From Blumeriella jaapii (Eukaryota; Ascomycota; Leotiomycetes; Helotiales; Drepanopezizaceae), in assembly GCA_009599575.1 (NCBI GenBank), contig VWND01000075.1, positions 62,001 to 126,000 on the forward strand: a stretch of 64,000 nucleotides of DNA, read 5' to 3'. The position numbers and the translations under genes were made by a program. Each line of letters opens with the position of its first letter. Within the stretch, counting starts at the first letter, position 1. The notes below the pieces were generated by a model. It worked only from the letters and a program-made list of their open reading frames with translations. It did not search any database and was not told the DNA's origin. Shown here in pieces: positions 1 through 11,096 of this stretch.

Positions 1-2651
1 GCAGCCATCAGATGCTCGATGTGCCCGCTCTCAGCAACGCGCCCCGCGGGATCTGTGATCCTGCTATGCAATAGGGACAGCGGGAATCGGGCGGGGTGCT
101 GCCAAGTGTCCGGGCTGGATCGCATCCACTCAGGCCGGAACTCCCACGCTTCTTCCACCAAATGCGGCACGATGGGCGCTAGCATACAGAGAACAGCGTG
201 GAAGATCTCAGGTAGCACGCCGCCACCGTCACCGCAGTACAAGCGATCCTTCATAGACTCGATGTAGAAGGCGGACAGATCGCCGGTGATGTATTTGTTG
301 ATTGCGGTGACCGCTTTGTGGTGCTCGGTGCTCTCGTGGGCGTTGATCACGTGGAGTATGGTGGTGCCGAGCTGCAAGAGGGCGATCTGGTCGAGTTTCG
401 TAAGCGGCGCTTCGTGTTGCGCGTGGAGGGAGCCGAGTAGCATTTTGAGAGTTAGACGGTACTTGATAAGAGCGGTGTTGGCGAGGAGGACGGAGGGTCC
501 GATGGCGATATCACGAGAGCAGTCGCTGCTGGCGACCCAGAGACGGAGAGCATCGGGGCCGAGAGCTTGAGAGACAGGCCCGCTTGCTTTCTTCTTCGCT
601 TTAGCCTGGAATCGGTTAGCAAGCTCACAACGAGAAGAGAGGAAAACGTACGGGTGGAAGTAGAGAGCCATCGATGATCTGACTTGGAGCAATGGTGTTT
701 CCAATACTCTTGGACATCTTCTTCCCTTTTTCATCAAGCGTGAACCCGTGGGTGATGAGAGTTTTGAAAGGAGCGTAGTCTTTTCCTGAAGCACCAGTAT
801 GTGTCAACAAACTCGATTGAAACCACCCTCGGTGCTGATCGGTGCCCTCGATATAACAATCGGCCTGTCCTTCGGTTTGAGTCCAGCTGGTGCCACTGTC
901 AAACCAGACATCCATCGTATCTTTTCCTCGTCTGTAAGATCCTTCCAAGCCTGGGAGAACCCATGCAGGGTCGTTAACGGCATCGGTCCACCAAGCATCA
1001 ATGCCTCGCTTCTCGATGACCGAAATGATGTGAGCAACACTTGCATCTGTTAGGACTGCAGCACCATCGTCGTTGTACAAAGCTGGGATAGGCACACCCC
1101 AAGCTCGCTGTCGGGAGATGCACCACTCGCTTCTGCCTCTAACGAAACTTTCGAGTCGTGCCCGGCCAGACTCAGGGAAGAACCGGCACTGCTCGAGATG
1201 CTTCAATGCATCATCCTTTACGTGTGCAACATCCGTGAACCATTGCTCAGTAGCTCGTACGATGATAGGTAGTTTGGTTCGCCAGTCGTAGGGATATTTG
1301 TGCTTGTACTTGTGAGTAGCGAGGACTTTGTCGCCGAGGAGATTCAACACTTTCTGGCTACCGCCGTTCAGGACCGGCGTTCCTTCCAGGACGTGGGGAT
1401 CATCTGGAAGAGCTGCTGCAGTAAAGCATCCGAGGTCGTCGACAGGAGCTGCGGCCTCAATTCCCAGTTTCGTGCAAAGCTCGTAGTCGTCTGGTCCATG
1501 CCCCGGTGCAAGGTGAACGAGACCTGAACCAGACTCGGCAGAAACAAAATCTGCGTGAACGATAGGCTGAAACGCAGCCTCTTTACCGCGAAGAACATTG
1601 AGATATCGAGACCCTTCGATTTCTTCGCCCAGAATACCATCCAAAACCATGTCCACGTGGTCTTCGCCGAACAATAGGGAAGTAATGTCAGGCAGTCTAC
1701 TGCTCGCGACAAGCAGTAACTCTCCACCCCGCCTTACGACCGAGTATTCCAGCTCTTTTCCCACAGCAATCGCCCTGTTAGCCGGCAAGGTCCATGGGGT
1801 CGTCGTCCAAACCACTGCACTGAGACTCCCGTCCCCAGGCAACCTCGCTTTCAGTGCTTCCGGCACGTCATTCAACGGGAACTTGACATACGCTGCCGTA
1901 CTGACATGATCATCCCTATACTCCAATTCTGCTTCCGCCAGCGCCGTCCGCGAACTCGGCGACCAGTACACCGGCTTGTACCTCCTAAAAATAAGGCCCT
2001 TCTTCACCATCTCGCGAAAGACCCTGAGCTGGGCAATCTCAAAACCGGGATCCATGGTCTTCCACGCATTGTCCCAGTCAGCCATGATACCCCACTCCTT
2101 GAAGCCCTTCATCTGCTCCTTCACCGTCTTGGTAGCCAGCGCTCTGGCCGCCCTCCTGATCTCCACCGCGCCCAACTCCTTTCCTCCGCCATCCTTGCCT
2201 TCCCCCTTCAGCCCCTCCAAAGCCTTGACCTCGATTGGCAACCCATGGCAATCCCAGCCTGGCACGAACCGTACGGCATACCCTTCCTGTAACTTATATC
2301 GTACGATGACGTCCTTCAGGATTTTGTTCAGTGCGTGTCCGATGTGTAGCGCGCCGTTCGCGTAGGGGGGGCCATCATGCAGGATGAATGGGCCACGCCG
2401 TGGGCCTTGGGCGAGCTGCCAGCCATAGAGCTCTGTCGTGCAATGTTTCTGGACGAGAGCGAGCGTGTCGGGGGAGGGGCGAGGACTGCTTGATATCAGT
2501 CGTGGTATGTGAAGGTATGGGGGTGATTCCGGGGTAATTGTTACGGGAATTTGGATCTAGGAAGTCGGAGAGTCGAAGACCAGGATTTTACTGGTGGTCG
2601 AGGGGGCATCGTCGGGGTCCATGGTTTTGGGGAGGGAAGAGAGATTTTCAT
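1..2651 (-). CDS. ISM1: Mitochondrial isoleucyl-tRNA synthetase, 3' end cut by window edge
   Basis: Class I aminoacyl-tRNA synthetase that charges tRNA-Ile with isoleucine, probably in the mitochondrion. I read three exons: 2651-2545, 2485-652 and 605-1 (running off the left edge), with introns 2544-2486 (GTAACA..CAG) and 651-606 (GTACGT..CAG); phases agree across both junctions. Exon 2 carries the HIGH signature in ANGALHIGHALNKILKD, then GWDCHGLPIE, a long editing domain, and the KMSKS loop (GKKMSKSIGN). Exon 3 begins AKAKKKASG and continues with LGPDALRLWVASSD and the anticodon-binding domain (SAFYIESMKDRLYC). The N-terminus is short and rich in K, R, S and P with few acidic residues, which fits a mitochondrial presequence and the bacterial-like domain order; the cytosolic enzyme is different. 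Start at 2651 is the first ATG in the exon-1 frame near the mature part; 2609 is an alternative. An AT-rich MITE sits 110 bp upstream. Confidence 0.93.
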
Positions 2652-2760
2652 CTCGAGCTTGATGTTGGGAGACGCGACTTCGGGTGCTGAGTCAGCTGTG
2701 ATTTCTTGGCAGTCAAAATTGAGTCGCGCATGTCTATAATGTACATGGCCATAGACAGTA

Positions 2761-3353
2761 CAGTACGTGGACACATGAATGTGCGCGTGTGAATCGGACC
2801 GTTACTTATTACAACCGCTATGTATCTCGAAGTTTTTAACAAATTTCTTTTTACGATCTTATACGACGATAGCATTTACATGTAAGATAATACTTTAATT
2901 CAGAAAGCACTTTTTATTTAGCTATGGTTTCGTAATATAAGTCTGAAATTAATGCTTTTTTTACCGGATTTTAACCCGATCAAAAATCTTTAGAAAATGC
3001 TTAAAACAATTTTTTTTAAATTTAAATCAAGGCTAATAGTTATAAAAAACAATAATGTAATACAACTATTTTTAAAAAAACTGCGTAAAAAGCGTTAAAG
3101 CTCCTGGAAGATCAGTTGTCAAATAAGCTAGCGAAAGGCATGCAAAAGAGAATAAACGCTGTTAAGGCTGCAAATGGGTGGTATACTAAATACTGGTTGA
3201 AATCGAATATTCTTTCGATTTTCAGCTTCAATTTAAGCTATTTGTATTTAAAATCGATTAATTAATGGTGGAGTTATAAAGTTGTAAAAGTAGAAGAATT
3301 TTGTTAGGGTAACGACTATTTACTGACGCGCACATTCATGTGTCCACCCACTG
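2761..3353. mobile_element. 593-bp MITE-like element with 28-bp terminal inverted repeats and TA target duplication
   Basis: The two ends, 2761-2788 and 3326-3353, are inverted copies of each other with 26 of 28 positions identical. Both ends start with CAGT, and both outer flanks are TA (2759-2760 and 3354-3355), the target duplication expected of Tc1/mariner/pogo-type transposition. Similarity continues weakly for some 15 bp further inward. The interior is very AT-rich and stop-filled, with no transposase-like reading frame, as expected of a non-autonomous copy that has suffered RIP-like C-to-T change. It lies in the 5' flank of the isoleucyl-tRNA synthetase gene and may alter its promoter (inference). 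Confidence 0.85.
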
Positions 3354-3595
3354 TACAGCTTAGGAGACTCTAGACTGTCTAAGCACATGAGAAGTATAAG
3401 CTACGCACATAGTACCTTGCTTCATACGAATGAATTTCATCTTTGAGATTCATTGCTGGGTCTACCTGTTGTTCCTGGTATCCTATGTTGTAATTTCCCC
3501 CAAACTCCAAGCTCCAAGCAAGCAGATACGCCCCAAGTCACGACCGTCCTCAAATCCCCATGGCCAGTGATGTCATCCGCCCAAGACCAAATGCA
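3354..3595. other. Intergenic spacer between MITE and PHAF1-like gene 3' end
   Basis: Only unique, moderately GC sequence with no reading frame of note; it should contain the 3' untranslated region and polyadenylation signals of the minus-strand PHAF1-like gene. Confidence 0.5.
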
Positions 3596-5226
3596 TTAAA
3601 ACACCGTAAGCCCGCTCACCGTCCCGTTCTTCAACACTTCAAACACCAATCCCGGAAATCCAAAAAGCGTCGTGTTGCCCAGCCCACGTACATCTTCCGT
3701 CCCAGTAGAATCGGTCCGCTTGCCTCCACTATCTTCCCAGCCACCGAGTAACTCGCAGCTACTGCCAGGACTGTCTCCCCAGTCACGGTTCAACACCATC
3801 CCGCGCTGACGAGATTTGGCTTCCTCGGCGTTCTTGTAAATGCTCTTCCACTCGTGGTGTAGTCTATGCTCTACCTCTTTAAAGGGTGTTTCCGAGTTCA
3901 CGATATCTTGCCCCTTCTTAGGGACTAGATACTGAATCTCCCACCGACATCTTCGGTGTCGGTTGAATGGGTATGAGCCTGGTACGTTACCGTGTAGTAC
4001 TATCTTTGACGCGACAAGGCGGCTTGAAGTATTCGAGAATGTGAGGCTTTCCGCTTCAGGAAGATGGTTTGGGGATTGTTGATTCGGCGGACACTGCGAT
4101 GGCGCTGTTGGAGTGGAAAGCAGAACATCGAAGCCGTGGTAAAAGTAGTTGTAGAAGCACTCTCCAGATACATTCCCTACCACTTCTCCATCCTCGGCAT
4201 CCTCATCTGAATCATCAGTCGCCGTGTGGGCCGAGGATTGATCGGTATCTGTGGAGTCATCTTGTAATCTCATATCTGCTGACTCTGACCTGCCATGGGT
4301 ACGGGATTCAGGCCGAGTTTTGTGTATGGACATCCGTTGATCATTTTTCCGGTATATCGCATCTGGAGGTCCTAGTATAGCGACCAGCTCTTGTGGGGAG
4401 GTCAGACCAAGCTTGATCCAGAACGGAGCCGCACTATCTGACCGTACCAACTCCAGCTGCCCTTGTCCAAAGATGCGAACCAGTCGAACTTCGTCTGGCA
4501 CTGGCTCGCGACCTTTGACAAGGGCGGTAAAGGCGTCTCGAGGGTCCAGCGACTGGACATATAGTCTTTCTCGAGCATCCGGCCATGAGTCCCCGCGGAA
4601 GATAGCCATCGAGGCAGCCGGATAACTGCTAGAAGAGGACAGTAGCGACACGAAATCTTTTTTCGGGGACCATGCGGAACTCTCCAGCGGAAACGAAAAT
4701 GCCACCCCGGGGTACGATAACACGTACATCCCCACGCCGGATTCGTCCCCCGACTCGGGAGCGATATATTCACCTGGGAATGTTGGGCCAAGCAGCCGGT
4801 TGTAGATGTGACGGAACATCGGTCCTGACACGTTGTCTACCTGCGTAGCCACACTCGGCGTGTTTGAGCCCGCCCGCAGCACATTTTGATCCTTGTACGT
4901 GAGTTGACTCTTGGTGAAGTCAAGTACCTCTATCAACCGCAGTCGCTGCTCTGGGCCATCGAATCGCAACCGCACGCCGTTTGCTGGCAGGTTGAGGATA
5001 ACAGGTTCTAGTACCGGCGATGTTTGATCATACACCAGATCTAGCTGTGGGAATCTTTGAGGCTCGGCCTTCAGTCGAGTCAGAGTATCGTGCAGTGTTG
5101 CGCCCAGCACTGTAGCGTAGCACTGTCAGCTGCTTCGCGCTCTGCATCGGAGCCATCGTCCCAAGGTTGCTCACCCATGAACCCCAAGGCCTGTCCTGGA
5201 TAGATCTGAGCTGCGAATAGCGACAT
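3596..5226 (-). CDS. PHAF1/UPF0183 family protein
   Basis: Homologue of the UPF0183 family (human C16orf70/PHAF1, linked to phagophore membranes). Two exons: 5226-5175 and 5109-3596, intron 5174-5110 (GTGAGC..CTACAG), giving about 521 residues. The splice joins QIYPGQALGFM to VLGATLHDTLTRLK, restoring the conserved family start. Further conserved blocks are LDLVYDQTSPV, ILNLPANGVRLRFDGPEQRL, LIEVLDFTKSQLTYKD, LGPTFPGEYIAPESG, GVAFSFPLESSAW and, near the C-terminus, FYNYFYHGFDVLLS and NRHRRCRWEIQYLVPK. A fungus-specific acidic, low-complexity insert lies around residues 285-330. The chosen start is the ATG just before the conserved block; an in-frame ATG at 5301 would add 25 residues. It is head-to-head with the kinesin gene, 367 bp apart. 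Function in fungi is inferred from the family only. Confidence 0.88.
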
Positions 5227-5593
5227 TTTCGTTGCATATGCGTTGGACGCAAGACCCTCTTGGACTTTGTTTGGGGCTTGCGTTTGGGTCTGGTGGTTCA
5301 AGCTGGAGCTGGAGCTGGAGCTGAGGTGGAACTGAATGCTCGGCTTGTCACGGGTTTAGCGGGGCATGGCGCCTATATCTGGTTGTCCCTGGCGACCAAT
5401 GCGTCGCGCTTACTAACTAGCGCGCTACGCGCAGTCAACATGACAACCAACACAGGGAAACTTACTCTGAGCACACAGACACGGATTTCGCAACATCACG
5501 ACCAACCTTTCGATATCGACTTCAAGTTGCGCATTTATCAACGAAGAGTTTGAGCGCTTAGCCACAACAACACGCGTTTCTGCCTCTAGTTGC
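5227..5593. promoter_or_regulatory. Divergent promoter region, PHAF1-like gene / kinesin-5
   Basis: The 367-bp gap separates two start codons pointing away from each other, so it must hold both promoters. It includes a short GCTGGA tandem run near 5302-5320. No specific factor site can be assigned by eye. Confidence 0.5.
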
Positions 5594-8500
5594 ATGGCAG
5601 GAATTCCTCGGCCGACAATTGTCGCGCCCTCGAAACGGACAATGCGTCCTCCCCCGCGACCCTCGACAGCGAAAGCGCATTCGGCGGTTCCTCCCTCATC
5701 CCGAATCGACCGGTCAGGCGCAGTATCGCCAGCAGGATCAGTCTTGTCAGTAGCTACAACCGCTGGGGGCACGAAGAGAAAGGAGCGTGACTTCGAACAC
5801 GAAGAGGAGGAGACCAATATCAATGTCGTGGTGAGGTGTCGTGGGCGCAATGAGCGCGAAGTTCGCGAGAACAGTGGAGTGGTACTGTCAACGAACGGGG
5901 TGAAGGGTAACACCCTGGATCTTTCTATGGGACCCAGCGCTCTCAGCAACAAGTCTTATCACTTCGACAAGGTCTTTTCTTCGGCGGCAGACCAGGCCAT
6001 GATATACGATGATGTTGTGACACCCATTCTGGATGAGGTGAGGACCTTTTGTGAAACCGACGCTAGCCTGTATTGACACTTTGATAGATGCTTGGGGGAT
6101 ATAATTGTACAATCTTTGCCTACGGCCAAACAGGCACGGGAAAAACGTACACGATGTCTGGAGATATGAACGAAACCTTCGGAATGCTGTCTGATGCAGC
6201 AGGTATAATACCTCGAGCACTCCATTCCCTGTTCAACAAGCTGGAACTCGACGACGCGGAAGCTTCCGTGAAGTGCTCGTTCATCGAACTCTACAATGAG
6301 GAACTCCGAGACTTAATCTCTCCAGACGACACTGTGAAGCTGAAGATTTACGACGACAATTCCAAGAAGGGCCACTCAAGTACGATTGTGCAGGGAATGG
6401 AGGAATCGCATATCAAGAGCGCGGTAGAGGGCATTAAGCTTCTGCAGCAGGGTAGTCATAAGCGACAGGTTGCAGCTACAAAGTGCAACGACCTGAGTAG
6501 TCGCAGTCACACGGTCTTCACCGTAACAACATACATCAAGCGTACCGCGGAAAATGGCGAGGATTATGTCTGTGCCGGGAAGCTGAATCTGGTCGATTTG
6601 GCTGGTAGCGAAAACATCCAGCGCAGTGGAGCCGAAAACAAGCGAGCTGCGGAGGCTGGGTTGATCAACAAAAGCTTGCTGACCCTTGGACGGGTGATCA
6701 ATGCCTTGGTGGACCGTGGATCTCATATCCCTTACCGTGAGTCGAAGCTCACTCGCCTCCTCCAGGATTCTCTTGGGGGGCGGACCAAAACATGCATCAT
6801 TGCTACTGTTTCCCCTGCGAAAAGTAACTTGGAGGAGACCATCTCTACGCTGGACTACGCATTCCGGGCCAAAAATATCCGGAACAAGCCTCAGGTCAAC
6901 CAAATGATCAACAAGAAAACTCTTCTGAAAGAGTTCACATTTGAAATTGAGAGATTGAAGAGCGAGCTCATTGCTACGCGCCAGCGTAATGGAGTTTATT
7001 TGTCCACCGAAAGTTATGAAGAGATGACGGTAGAAAGCGAATCTCGGAGGATCCTCAGCGAGGAGCAAGCCGCGAAAATCGAGACCATGGAGACGAACCT
7101 GAGAAACAAGGTTCAAGAGCTATATTCTTTGACCTCGAATTTTATGATACTCAAGAAGGACAATGAGACAACCAAGTCAATCCTCGACGAGACAAAAGAT
7201 CTCCTTGAGCAGACCGAATCCGTACTTGCCAATACACGGCAAAACCTTGCTGAAGAGACTATTCTGCGGAAAGCGCACCAGGAAACGGAAGAACAGTTGA
7301 GTACTGTTGGAGGCGAGCTCTTGACGACTCTGGGCCGGACTGTGCACGATGTTGGTGGTTTGCATGCCAAGAACAGGAGAAAATCTGACCTGCAATCGCT
7401 CAATCGCAATACTTGGGGCTTATCACAAGCACAGGTAAACGAGGTCACCAGTATGGTAGAAGGCCGAGTCGAACAGTTCCAGGCTCAACAACAGGAGATG
7501 ATGGCGACTGTTTCCACCCGAATGCAGTCGTTTGTAGCTGGTGAGCTGGAGAAACTGGCTGCTACCCAAGCTTTTCTCGAAGAGAATGTGGCCAGGTTCG
7601 ATAATTCCGAGAAAGAAGTTTCGGAGCAAACGAAATCTGCCAAAGGGGAGATGGATGTTGTACTTGAGGAGATCAAGACTTTGAGAGACGATGTGAAGAC
7701 TCGCGTTGGAGAAGGCCTGCAAGGACTTTCTGTTGCAGCAGAGCGCATTTCGGCAGAGGTCATTGGCGAGCTCGGTGCCTTCCATACACAGGTAAGTCCC
7801 CCATTCTTTTCAGCATTATTTCAAAGCTAAAGTCCTACCAGCTACACACATCCTACAGCTCTCTTGGTCGCGACTTCAAAAGCCTTTTCGAGGAACTTCT
7901 CAAGCACGTTCACGCTCAGAAAGCCGAGGCGCATAGCTTGCGCCAACAACTGGCAACGGCAAGCGAGCTTTTGATGCAATCGAGTATTGCTGCCTCTTCG
8001 CGGCTAGATGAAGTTCTTCGCGAGGAAAAGGAGCAGGCAGCTCTAGATCGACAGAGCTTGCTTATGCAGATTACTAATCTCGTGACCTCGCAAGGCGAAG
8101 CGCAGGATGCACGTTTGGATTCGAAGATCAAAGAGGTTCAAAAGGATGTTTTGGCATCCAAAGACAGCTTCGAATCGTCACAGTCTCAGTACAATACTGG
8201 AATGGATGCTTGGAACGAGAAAGAGACACAGCTCGTCGAGGAAGTCCTTCGATCGCGAGAAGTGTTGAAGGGCAAATTGAAGGAGGATTGGGTGGTATGT
8301 TTACCAAATCATAGGTTTTATCCCGACTTGCTGATACTTTACAGGCTGCCAATAAGCACAACACCTGCCTACAGACTGCGACGAATTCTGTCCATGCTGA
8401 AACAGTCCGCATAGTCGATGAGCAAATGAAAGACATCGAGATCCAAATGCGCGCTCTTGATGATTTCCTCACTCGCGCCCGCTCTCAAAATGCGCAGCAC

Positions 8501-9234
8501 CACGCCAGCCACACACAGTCTCTTGAAAACCTCTCCACAACGGTCAAATCCTCGTATTCGAAGATCGGATCGCACTTCACCATGACGTACGAACGTGTAC
8601 GTGACCTCGGCGACGAAATGTCAGCCAAGACCACTAGCCTTCAAGACTCGCTTGCTCCCCTGGACTCAGTCCTTAAAGAACCGCTTACCGCCCTCCGCGA
8701 AAACATCGCCAGCACTAATTTCCACGAATACACACCTACAGGCGAGACGCCGCAGAAAGTTCAGTACACATACCCTACCGAGTTGCCGCGAACGGACGCT
8801 CATGAGAACATCTTGGCCGCAATGCGCAATCCGGTTGAGTTCCGCAGTCCGAGTAAGAGCATGCCTGTCATCTTTAATGACGACCCAGTAGCCCCATCCA
8901 CTGCTATGCGACAGTTCACGCAATCGCTTAGCGCGCCTCCGTCTCGCATTGGCGAAGAACTTGTGCGTCCTTTAACGAGTGGCGGCCTGGGCTAAGAGAA
9001 TTGGACGTCAATGTGCAGCCGACAGTGGAGGAGCATGTCAGTCTCATTCCGAGCGTCAAGAAAAGTCTAAATGCCGGGATTGAGAACGTGAAAATGCCGG
9101 CACTGAAGACGAAAAAGAGCATCGTTGCGCTTGAGGGACGAGAGAATTTCAACCCTGGGTCGAGTGTCGTAGGAGCAAATCCATTGGCTCAGGTCCAAAG
9201 TACGGGCCGCCGGAGGAGTCCCAGAAATGGTTGA
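5594..9234 (+). CDS. bimC: Kinesin-5 (BimC/Cut7/Eg5-type) motor, C-terminal frame apparently interrupted
   Basis: Plus-end-directed mitotic kinesin that slides spindle microtubules as a homotetramer. Exons 5594-6037, 6088-7791, 7842-8294 and 8345-8995, introns 50, 50 and 50 bp long; phases agree. The motor (residues about 75-430) has the P-loop GQTGTGKTYTMSG, switch I NDLSSRSHTVF and switch II LVDLAGSEN. A long coiled coil follows. The BimC box EYTPTGETPQK with LPRTDAHENIL (around residues 980-1015) carries the Cdk1 Thr-Pro site that targets the motor to spindles. As written, the frame stops at 8993-8995 right after TSGGLG. The next frame opens at LRELDVNV and runs on as a basic tail ending RRRSPRNG at 9234; one missing base in the G run at 8989-8991, or a cryptic intron such as 8941-8996, would join them. 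Minimum length is 1083 residues, about 1160 with the tail. Confidence 0.93.
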
Positions 9235-9640
9235 GCTATTCCATTAAGGTTATTTGGATTGTGACGCGTTTCTCAATAGTGCTGAGTGGATCTTGTGGTA
9301 TCAGAACGGGAGGGGGGTACCTGGTGTATGGATTCTGTTCATGCTACAGGGACCCAGAGGCGTCATGGCTGGGCATAGCGCGGCGTTGGCTTGGCTGGTG
9401 GCTGTGCGCAGCTCTTGATGTTACAGTAGATTCTGCTTTTCTGGTTTGGTTCTTGCGTGTGATGGATTGCGTTCGTTTGGTGTACATACATACGTGCCTC
9501 TCTAGGATGCTTTGGAGGCATGAAATAATGTCTGCAGCGTCATCGATCGATTTCAGTGTGGAACTTCCTATCTCAGTTTGCTAGTTTTTTTTTCCTGTAT
9601 GCGAGAGCGCCTGTAACATTCTCAGACTTTTCCAAGTGTA

Positions 9641-9664
9641 GTACTGTACAGTACTATACTGTAC
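9641..9664. repeat. GTACTGTAC palindrome cluster
   Basis: Overlapping copies of TACTGTAC and its complement GTACAGTA, about 410 bp after the kinesin reading frame. The same motif recurs in many intergenic places in this window. Confidence 0.7.
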
Positions 9665-11007
9665 GTTTACGACTCCTCGCCATTCAAGGATTCATATGAG
9701 CACCTACTCCACTCCCTATGGAGATCATAAGAACCTTTTTCTTTCTTTCTGCAACGCAGTCAGTCTACCGGCAAGTGAATATGCGATGCTCCAAAATCTT
9801 TCGGTACACACGCACTAGATCATGCCACTATGTTTGTATAATCTTTGTATGTCTCTTTAAGCAATATGAAAGTCATTCTGAGCATTGAGTCCTTTTCGGC
9901 AAAGTTCCTCTGTTTATAACAAAACCATTTTCGATGTGGATTCTTGGATTTATGCGTACATGCCTTATTTCTCGGACTCAATGAATGCATCGCTCGTACC
10001 CTCGCTTCCGGAACGTTAAGTGTACAGTACATTGGGTTCCTTGGACACACGTGGACTCAAGTTCAGTCGTTGGGGTTGGCGAGCCAGGCACGGGTGGTGC
10101 TGTGTCTTGGTGTTTGCTTGATTTCGGAGCGCGGGGAATAAGTGCGTTTTTGATAGAACTGGTGGGTGAGCATGTCGGGTTCCCTGGTCCAGTAGAAGCC
10201 ACGTAGACGACACATTAAGCTTGATGAAGATTTCCGCCATCTTGGGATACTAATGGAGGATCATTTGTAGGCCTGTGAGTTCACATTTGGAGAGAGTAGA
10301 GGAGATGGAAGGTGGGTTGTGAATGCTCAGCAGTGAGCATGTTTTGGAGCATTTAAGTCTGGGCGGACTTTGTTTTTTGTACATATTTGATCGGTTACGA
10401 ATTTCAAGAACTTGTTCATGCGCCTCTCATTTTCTACATTTGCTTTCTCGGTCTCTTATCCTGCTTTATATCTTAGGGTCTACTTAATGACATCTATTTG
10501 CACAAATGGCTTAGAGAGATTTTCTATCATACGCCTTGCTATTGTTTGATTCCTTAACTCCAACGATACTTTTAAATTTAGACCATAGCCATAGGGATTC
10601 ACGCCACCTGTGAAGCGTTTCTTTGAAAAGCAAGGGTCATAGCGGCATAAGATATCAACGGTTGCTCAGCCAAGCAATAAGTTTCAATTAGAGGAGCTGG
10701 CCAAAGTGTGGCTGGATGCTGAGAGGTTAAGCAGACCAGTTCTTGACAGGTAGCTACCACTAGGTCCTTAAGGTGTGTTGATCCCGTAGATGTAGCGGCA
10801 CGTCCTGAGCAATGTCGTTTGGATTTTGAGGCTGGCCACAAATCTGGATTTCTCGGTCTTTGCTACGGGTCTGGACCACGCAGACGTCTGAGCTGCAAAT
10901 AAAAGTACCAAGGATCCCGAGAACAGAAGCTTGAACCAGTTGTCGAAAAATCTCCGACATCTAAATCTAATTTTCACTATAACCAAAAAAAAAAAGACGT
11001 AAATCAA

Positions 11008-11096
<89 letters not shown>
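11008..11096. repeat. (TAC)n microsatellite, about 30 units
   Basis: Uninterrupted trinucleotide array of 89 bp, flanked by A-rich sequence on both sides (runs of A near 10984-10995 and 11099-11112). The perfect units suggest recent expansion. Confidence 0.97.
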
